Positions 19,249 through 25,887 of a DNA stretch of 25,887 nucleotides are shown one piece after another; position 1 is the first letter of the stretch, and each line of letters starts with the position of its first letter. Under the pieces are notes generated by a model. It was not told the DNA's origin and ran no database searches. It saw only the letters and a list, made by a program, of their open reading frames with translations. Made by a program: the position numbers and the translations under genes. Source of the DNA: Paraphysoderma sedebokerense (Eukaryota > Blastocladiomycota > Physodermatomycetes > Physodermatales > Physodermataceae); the NCBI GenBank assembly GCA_025602915.1, contig JAHLJZ010000149.1:1-25887 (forward strand). Reading direction: 5' to 3'.

Positions 19249-19703
19249 GTAAAGAAAGAAATGATTATAGTAGCAAAATGAGAAGACAGGATTTATAAAT
19301 ATTATATACTTTACGTGATTTAGTTCTTATGTATGAAGCTTAGTTGGTGTAGGTTTAGTGAATTTATTCCTTGTTGTATTCGCGAGATCTGGTGCCTCCG
19401 ATCTTGAAATATAAATATTTGTCGTTTGCCTTCATGTCGTTTTTCTTGTCCACCGTTCCATCATCAAGTGTTTTCTATCGATCTTGAGTTCTGTAGCAGT
19501 TTCTACACCTTAAATCGAAATTGAGAATTTCCTGTTGCACGAGATTCAGCAAGTTGCATGGATTTATTTAACACCATCGATCATAAATATAGGTAGGTCG
19601 AAATACATGCGACGGTTTTCAACACAGATTTTTCTATTTACAAAAATGAGATTTCTTAAATAATTATACAAGACTCCAATTTTTCACCATAATATCTTTT
19701 CTT
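19249..19703. other. Convergent intergenic region
   Basis: This 455-bp AT-rich stretch separates two convergent genes and should hold both 3' untranslated regions. I see no coding sequence, RNA gene or notable repeat. A run of AT around 19290-19320 may include poly(A) signals for the plus-strand gene. Confidence 0.4.
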
Positions 19704-22700
19704 TTAACTACGTTTTGTGTACACCTCATTTATGACTTCTTGTAATTTACTTCTTGAAACGGGTTTTGATAAATACATGTCCATTCCAGAGTTGAGTCCT
19801 TCGGTTCGATTTTCGGATAGCACGTCCGCGCTGTGAAATTAATGAAACCGTGAGTTGTAATTATTTTACAACGGTGTGGATTAGTGAGGAGCACATAAGA
19901 AGCATATTTGCAATCAATAAGGGTACCTTAATCCCACAATAAACGGCGATTTAGAGTTAGTTTCATCAACTGTCTTTAAGTTTTCGCAATACATTCGGAT
20001 CTGTCGAGTTGCCTCTAAACCATCCTGGATTGTGAATCAGATAGTATTCAGTTTTGCTACTCAGCCAACACTAATATTAACAGTTTAACTTACCATGACT
20101 GGCATACGAACGTCCATTAAAATCAAATCATACTGTTTCTTTTGAACCATTTCAGTAGCGATTAATCCGTTGTCGGCGAGGTCAACCGTAAACCCAAGAC
20201 GTGAAATCATCTTTTGAATTACTTTTTGGTTTACTCTGATGATTAAAATTAAAATAGTATCAAGTCAGTTGGTGAAGATAAACTATACCTGAGATTGATG
20301 CCTGTAGATTAGGTGAGTACTCACATATTGTCTTCCACCAAAAGAATAGCAATCTCTCCGAAATTTCCATCGGATGTTCTTGGAGACGATGCCATACCGT
20401 CGTCCGCCTTTACCATTTGAGTGATAGCGCCACTTGCACCGCCCCCGCCGTATTTTACAGTGTCGGTGCTTGGGTTTAAATAAGACGCGACTTGGCGAAA
20501 TAACCCGGACTGTTTATGCGGGTATTGAATGAGATGAAGGTTTGGTCGATTGAAAGCAAGTCGAGCAACATAGTCACGCTGCGACGCAGAATAGATCACA
20601 AGAACATTTGAGGCTGTCAAGAGCGTCGTCTTAAATAATGAATCCAGGTGTTCCTGCAGAGATGGTAGATTTAAATCGGTGCAGTCGACTATCACTGCAT
20701 CAAACTCGGCAACGTTTAAGTCTTCCTGGTTTGATATAGGGAACGAAGATGACTTGACCAAACTTCCCATTGAAACAAGTTGGTATTCCAAAATACTTTT
20801 TGATTCGAAAGTGAACGATTGTGACTGGAATAAGAGAATTTTAGATCGAGTATCTAATGTGTGAAAAAACCGGGACGGTGAAGTGTCTGTGCTTTTTTCG
20901 TGCTTATTACGGATGGAAAATGTGAATTGAGAACCATGGTTCAATTCAGAGGTGACGGTGATATGTGAACCCATTAATTCACAAAGATCTAAAATATTAA
21001 GGCAAAAGGGATGTGTCAATAGACAATTAAAAGGATGAGACACAATACGAAATACTCATCGTAAACATACTTTGACATATAGACAATCCAAGTCCGGTTC
21101 CACCAAATTTCCTAGTGATTGAATCATCCTCCTGCTCAAATCTTTGGAAAATTTTATCAACTTTATCACTGGCGATACCGCAGCCAGTATCTGTATGAGA
21201 CAAATTAGTTCGCAAATTCAACGAAAGCGGTGACCTGAGTGGATCAGAAAAGACGTACCGATTATTCTGAAGTTTATGTCATACTCGGCGTCGGCAGCTT
21301 TTTCCGAACTGACAAATAACAAGACATATCCTTTGCTGGTAAACTTTATTGCATTGGAGACCAGATTTGTGATGATCTGGCGAAGACGAGTTTCTAACGA
21401 ATTCAAAGTTAATAAATTTCGAGCCACATTCGACAAATTATTTCGTACCGTCACCCATCACAGACTGAGGTGTCCCCTCCTGAATGTAATAAGCGACTTT
21501 GACATCCTCGTCAATACTAAAAGCGTCCATCGTTATCTGAATCAATTCAAATAGATTGAACGGTATATTTTCAATGGTCACTTTGCCGCTATCAAGTTTA
21601 GACAAATCGAGGACGTCATTCTGAGAAGGCGAAGTTAGTGTATCAGTTTCGCAGGTCTAGAAGGTGCGTTCGTTCCGGTATAACCGATTTTATACATACA
21701 ACAAGATTAAGAAGCAGGCGTCCAGAATTAGAGATGATATTGACGTATTCCTGTGCTTCGTTAGACAAAGCAGTTTCTCCCATTAGCTAGAGTTGCGATT
21801 TGAACGATGTCAATTTCTATAAATTGAGTATGAGTCAAATTAAAACCAAGAAATGTTGAATCATACCTCTGAGGCAAGCACCACCTGCGATATCGGCGTT
21901 CGTACTACAAGATAACTATGAGAGACATTTCATGCTGCCGGTAAATGCCAGCCAAAACTTACTCTCATGACTCATATTAGACAGGAATATCGATTTAGAC
22001 GAGGCGGCTTGCAATGCTTCTTGTTTCGCTTGCTCAAGCAATACAGTCTTGTGCTCTAATTCGGCTGTCCTTTGCTGTACCATATTCTCTAATGAGCGAT
22101 TCATCTGTTCTAATTCTTCGAATAACCTAGGAGATAGGAAACAAAGACGGTTTAGACACATGCAACCAGCACTGCTGCAGTTAGGGATCAAAGAGAACTC
22201 GCCTTGCACTATCCAATGAAGCAGCTAAATGTTGCGCTGACATTTCGAGCAGTTGTAAATCAATTGTAGAATTTCTAGATTCGCCGATGAGACTGGTATT
22301 GACAAAAGAAGGGCATCAATTCAAAATCAACGGAGATCAGGGACAGGTGATTTAGCAAATTCGAGTGTGCATACCATTCAATATAAATGATCTTCTGTTT
22401 GCCTGATTCAGGGGAGGTCACCGGCAAAATGAGTATTGATTCAATGTTATCCTTTCGATCCGACATAATAGCACTCAACTCATCAATATCGGTGTCGGCC
22501 AGTTCAGCATCCCAAATCATCGGCTCCATCAACTCCAACCCGTACTCTAAAGCAGCCCAAGGGACGTCTCCTCGGTGGCTCGAATCATCAACCGAACAAA
22601 TGTTTGCTCCATTAAACGCCTTGGAATCTTCATAAGCGAATCCACAAATCACGTTGACTTGGCCGAAGCGATTTTTCTCGACGAAGTAGCCTTTAGTTCC

Positions 22701-23742
22701 ACCGTACAAGTCGTGTAAATTTGCGAGGAAGCTCTCTAGAATCTTATTTGTCTTTCTTTCTAAACCGAAAGAACTGGCGAGATGGAGGGCTGTTATGGCG
22801 CTGGCCGCACCGTGACGAGTGTTCATCGCGTGCATTTCAATGTTTCGACGATCTTTTCGGGATCCACCTTCCCCACGATTAATAATGTAAAGCGAATTAG
22901 CTATTGCAATACCAAAGAGCAGCCGGAATGATATTGTCAATATTCCGTTGACAAGGGCCATTATTCGGTTGTGAGTGAAGAAGTGAGTTATCACGGCGGG
23001 TAAAACGAAGAGTGTGGGTATTATCGCATTTCTCAAACTCACGTCCAGAACAGTTTTGTAGAATCGGGGGCCTTTGTAAGCGTTTTTGAGTTTAATGCGG
23101 TACCGATAGATGAAGAGGAAAGAAAAGAATAGAAGATTCCACATCTAACATGGGTAAAAGCGATACAACGAATAAAACGATCACGGCATATGCATGAGAA
23201 GAACACCAACGGTAAGTTAAGTATTGTTCTATGTTGTAACAGTCACCACTTACCATTAATATACCCCTGACGCTTCCAGCTACCGTGGGGTCTAATTTGG
23301 AGAGAATCATAATAGATGTCCAAATTTGCGATGCAAATCTCAGACAGATAAAGAGAACTATAAATGGCAAAATAATTTTGAATTTTTTTCTTGAATAGAC
23401 TTTATAAACCATCCATGCCAAGCAGATCTCGCCGGAAGATGCCTGCACATTATCCAAAATCACACTCGTATAGCTAAGAGTACGCTTGACAGTATCAGAG
23501 AAAGTGACAGATGGAAGCTGGCTGTATGCGTAGGTAGTCAACACGTAGGAAATGAAGAAAAACAGTGTGGCGACCAACGGAGCCAGTCCCAGGTTGAACG
23601 CAGTTCTCCATCGGCGGTGTCTCGGCGTAGAGAAGACGAAATAAGCACAATAAATCAATATGACCGGAAGAGTTGACGCAGCCAGAGTATATGATGCAAG
23701 CCAATAGTTGAGAGCTGTTGCAGTGTCGACGGTCGATGACAT
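19704..23742 (-). CDS. Hybrid histidine kinase: 7TM-GAF-HisKA-HATPase-degenerate REC-REC
   Basis: Thirteen exons, in transcript order: 23742-23254, 23144-22375, 22292-22203, 22126-21963, 21904-21867, 21786-21700, 21620-21449, 21393-21259, 21190-21071, 20988-20325, 20235-20094, 20024-19927, 19830-19704, giving 1031 residues. The N-terminus has about seven hydrophobic spans (residues 12-250). A GAF-like domain (about 265-445) ends in [14 protein letters not shown] and leads to a coiled coil. The H-box SHEIRTP has phospho-acceptor His503. N-box [12 protein letters not shown]1 DTGCGI, F-box KIFQRFEQ and G2 [10 protein letters not shown] are all intact. A degenerate receiver (about 718-850) precedes the true receiver: ILLVEDN, Asp951 in [13 protein letters not shown], Lys1012 in L-S-K-P-V. 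It should autophosphorylate and pass phosphate via Asp951 to an Hpt protein. Ligand unknown. The third intron starts GC. A tandem copy lies upstream. Confidence 0.88.
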
Positions 23743-24925
23743 CTTGTGGTGTTTCCGTGGGAATCGGAGTGAAACTCGTTTCCGTTGTCAATTTAGCGAT
23801 GAATCTAAAACTACGGCTATTGCCGGATTCAGGGAAGTTGCTGTCGCTAAAAGATGTAGTTATATCGGCGACGACGTTTCGGCGGGATTTGGAATTAAAG
23901 TAAGTTTGTGATATGTGTTTAGTTCTTTTGAGTGTGCGACTTTCCCGGCGGCAACGAACGACAAAGGGGGCGCATTGACAATGAATTGCAATCGTCAACG
24001 GCTAAAAAGCCCGAATGGCACACCTGTCTAATAAACCAAAGTAAGGAAAAATCCTTCAACTTCACATAACATACGTCATCTAATTAATTGGTGACACTGT
24101 CACTGTTGATATTCTTCACCGTTATCACGGAACAGAGAAAGTGTACGACATCGAACCCTGAGGGCTGGTTCTGTTGTCCACATGGAGTGCACATTACCGT
24201 CTAAATGGTGCGACCCGGGGCGTCAGACAAGGTCAGACGGCCGCATTACGCATACAGTCTTTTAATTTAGCCTACGTACACTTACTTAGCATGGGTCACA
24301 AATATCTAGAGTTGGCGAATCTCTTCAAAGAACGATTTCTCTCTTTTTAACCTCCTGCGTTCAGTGGTATTTATATGGGTATTAACCGTTCATGTCTGAA
24401 GTATGATTAGACGTCCACGGTAAATTTTCAGTTGATAGTGTTGTTACCTTTGCATCTAAATCGTTTTGACGACCTCATTTTTCCGGCACATACTTTCAAT
24501 GATATGATCCGTTACCACGAGAAGTAAGGCTAGCAAAAGGGCTGTCCCAATCTGGATAGATCGCAGAATCAATTAGAAGTGTTTCACAATAGGATGAGAC
24601 CTTGGATATCATGATTCATGTGTGAGCTTTAATATGCCAACCTTGGTAATGCACTTCCGTACCGGGAGGAAGATTATTCCTTGGTTTCGTCAGACCCAGA
24701 ATATCGGAAATTGTTGCATAATTTGGCCAGCTGGATTGCCGAAGTGAGATGTACACAGTAGAATCATGTATTCGAGCCCTCTATCAAATAATAAATACAT
24801 TTCAATGAAACACATAATACGGTTGGCTTGTACAGCACGATATTTATATGTACAAAGCGAACATTTAACGATACAACTAAACGTCGCATTCATCCTTTCA
24901 AAAAATAAAAATACTATCTGTTCCT
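23743..24925. other. Intergenic between tandem kinase genes
   Basis: This 1.18-kb stretch separates the start of one kinase gene from the end of the next and should hold the promoter of the first (near 23743-24100) and the 3' region of the second. I looked for tRNA-like cloverleafs and coding homology and found none. Open frames 23708-23911 and 24690-24954 have no recognised family. Confidence 0.4.
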
Positions 24926-25887
24926 TCAAATACGGTTTCTGTACACTTCGTTAATCACTTCTTGTAATTTACTTTTAGAAACGGGTTTCGATAAGTATCT
25001 ATCCATTCCAGAGTTGAGTCCTTCGTTTCGATTTTCGGTTAGCACATCCGCACTAGAAATTAATGGTTGAACGAACGATTTATTAAAACAGCGAGTTAGT
25101 CAAAAGGTCCCAATGAAAAATGTTCAGAACAATTAAATCACCTTAATCCCACAATAAATGGTCTTTTAACGTTGATTCCAGATCCAGACATATTTAGGTT
25201 TTCGTAATACATTCGGATCCGTCGAGTTGCCTCCAGACCATCCTGATTGTGGGGAAAGAGTTAATGAGTATCAATATGTGCAATAAAGGCTGTTTAATCC
25301 ACTAATTAACTTACCATGACGGCATACGAACATCCATTAAAATCAAATCATAATTGTTCTTCTGAACCATTTCTGTCGCGATTAATCCGTTGTCGGCTAA
25401 GTCATCCTTTTTAAGTCCCAGTCTTGAGATCATCTTTTGAATTACTTTCTGGTTTACTCTGACGATTGAAATTAAAAGGGTATCAAGTCAGTTAGCAAAT
25501 CTAAACATCATGAGACTGATGCGCGAATGGTTAGGTGAATACTCACAAATTGTCTTCCACTAAAAGTATGGCAATCTCTCCGATATTTCCGACATCAGAT
25601 GTTGTTGGAGACGATGACATACCGCCGTCCGCCTTTATCGCTTGAGTGGCACCGCCGCTGCTACCGCCCTCGCCGGATTTCGCAGTGTCGATAGTTACTT
25701 TTAAATAGGACGCAACCTGGCGGAATAAACCGGACTGTTTATGCGGGTATTGAATGAGATGAACGTTTGGTCGGTTGTAAGCAAGTCGAGTAACATAGTC
25801 GCACTGCGATGCAGAATAGAACACAAGAACTCTTGAGGCTGTCAAGAGCGTCGTCTTAAATAATGAATCCAGGTGTTCCTGCAGAGA
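24926..25887 (-). pseudogene. Tandem paralogue of the hybrid histidine kinase, 3' part, with a receiver frameshift
   Basis: Exons in transcript order: (off right edge) 25887-25547, 25458-25315, 25242-25142, 25052-24926. They match the last four exons of the neighbouring kinase in order and splice positions. The encoded part covers the end of the degenerate receiver ([35 protein letters not shown]), then LLVEDN and a receiver with [13 protein letters not shown], and a terminal L-S-K-P-V helix ending N-R-I. Where the first copy reads ATG CCA GTC ATG before the splice site (20094), this copy lacks one base (between 25320 and 25321), giving M-P-S-W and then a stop. No alternative splice I can see restores frame, so the second receiver half would be lost. 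It also has an extra codon in the first receiver helix region (RLGLKKDDLAD against [10 protein letters not shown]). Either a recent pseudogene, a truncated kinase, or a base error. Confidence 0.75.

Noticed and set aside
23743-24925. tRNA or other structured RNA gene in the gap between the kinases
   Set aside because: I looked for acceptor stems, GGTTCGAATCC-type T-arms and A/B boxes and found none; short GC-rich stretches near 24200-24240 do not fold into a cloverleaf by eye.

Overview
This window looks like nuclear DNA of a fungus. Genes carry many short GT-AG introns (about 45-225 nt), often with CTAA-type branch sites, and the protein-coding content is fungal: a mitochondrial carrier, trehalose synthesis genes, a hybrid histidine kinase and GPI-anchored Ser/Thr-rich wall proteins. 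The transposon remnant has a Cys4 knuckle, a GCM/WRKY-like finger and a Ulp1 tail, a combination I associate with repeat-rich early-diverging fungi such as Glomeromycotina. Species-level placement is inference.

Layout. 1-2277 (minus): a decayed gene for a signal-peptide, Ser/Thr-rich, probably GPI-anchored surface protein, running off the left edge. 2528-4817: a TIR-bounded DNA transposon derivative that lacks its catalytic core and carries a fragment of the same kind of Ser/Thr-repeat gene. 5091-6272 (plus): mitochondrial S-adenosylmethionine carrier, 5 exons. 6713-8642 (plus): an intact 602-residue paralogue of the decayed surface-protein gene. 8798-9448 (minus): isoprenylcysteine carboxyl methyltransferase-like membrane enzyme. 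10292-13156 (plus): an 8-exon fused trehalose-6-phosphate synthase/phosphatase. 14027-14704 (plus): ribosomal protein eL31. 15399-19248 (plus): an 11-exon pentaspan membrane protein resembling prominin. 19704-23742 (minus): a 13-exon, 1031-residue hybrid histidine kinase with about seven membrane spans, GAF, HisKA/HATPase, a degenerate receiver and a true receiver. 24926-25887 (minus): the 3' end of a second, tandem copy of that kinase, which carries a one-base frameshift in its receiver and leaves the window on the right.

How the parts relate. This is not an operon-like system; most neighbours are unrelated housekeeping or signalling genes. Two local duplications stand out: the pair of surface-protein genes (one dead, one alive, in opposite orientation on either side of the carrier) and the pair of kinases (head-to-tail). 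The most unusual structure is the transposon with a captured, highly regular 123-nt repeat from the surface-protein family, flanked by 15-bp direct repeats. The most interesting single proteins are the 7TM-GAF hybrid kinase, the prominin-like pentaspan protein in a fungal setting, and the synthase/phosphatase fusion with an intact-looking synthase half.

Gene models were spliced by eye from reading frame, splice consensus and family similarity. All multi-exon models below sum to a whole number of codons, which supports them, but no transcript data were available.
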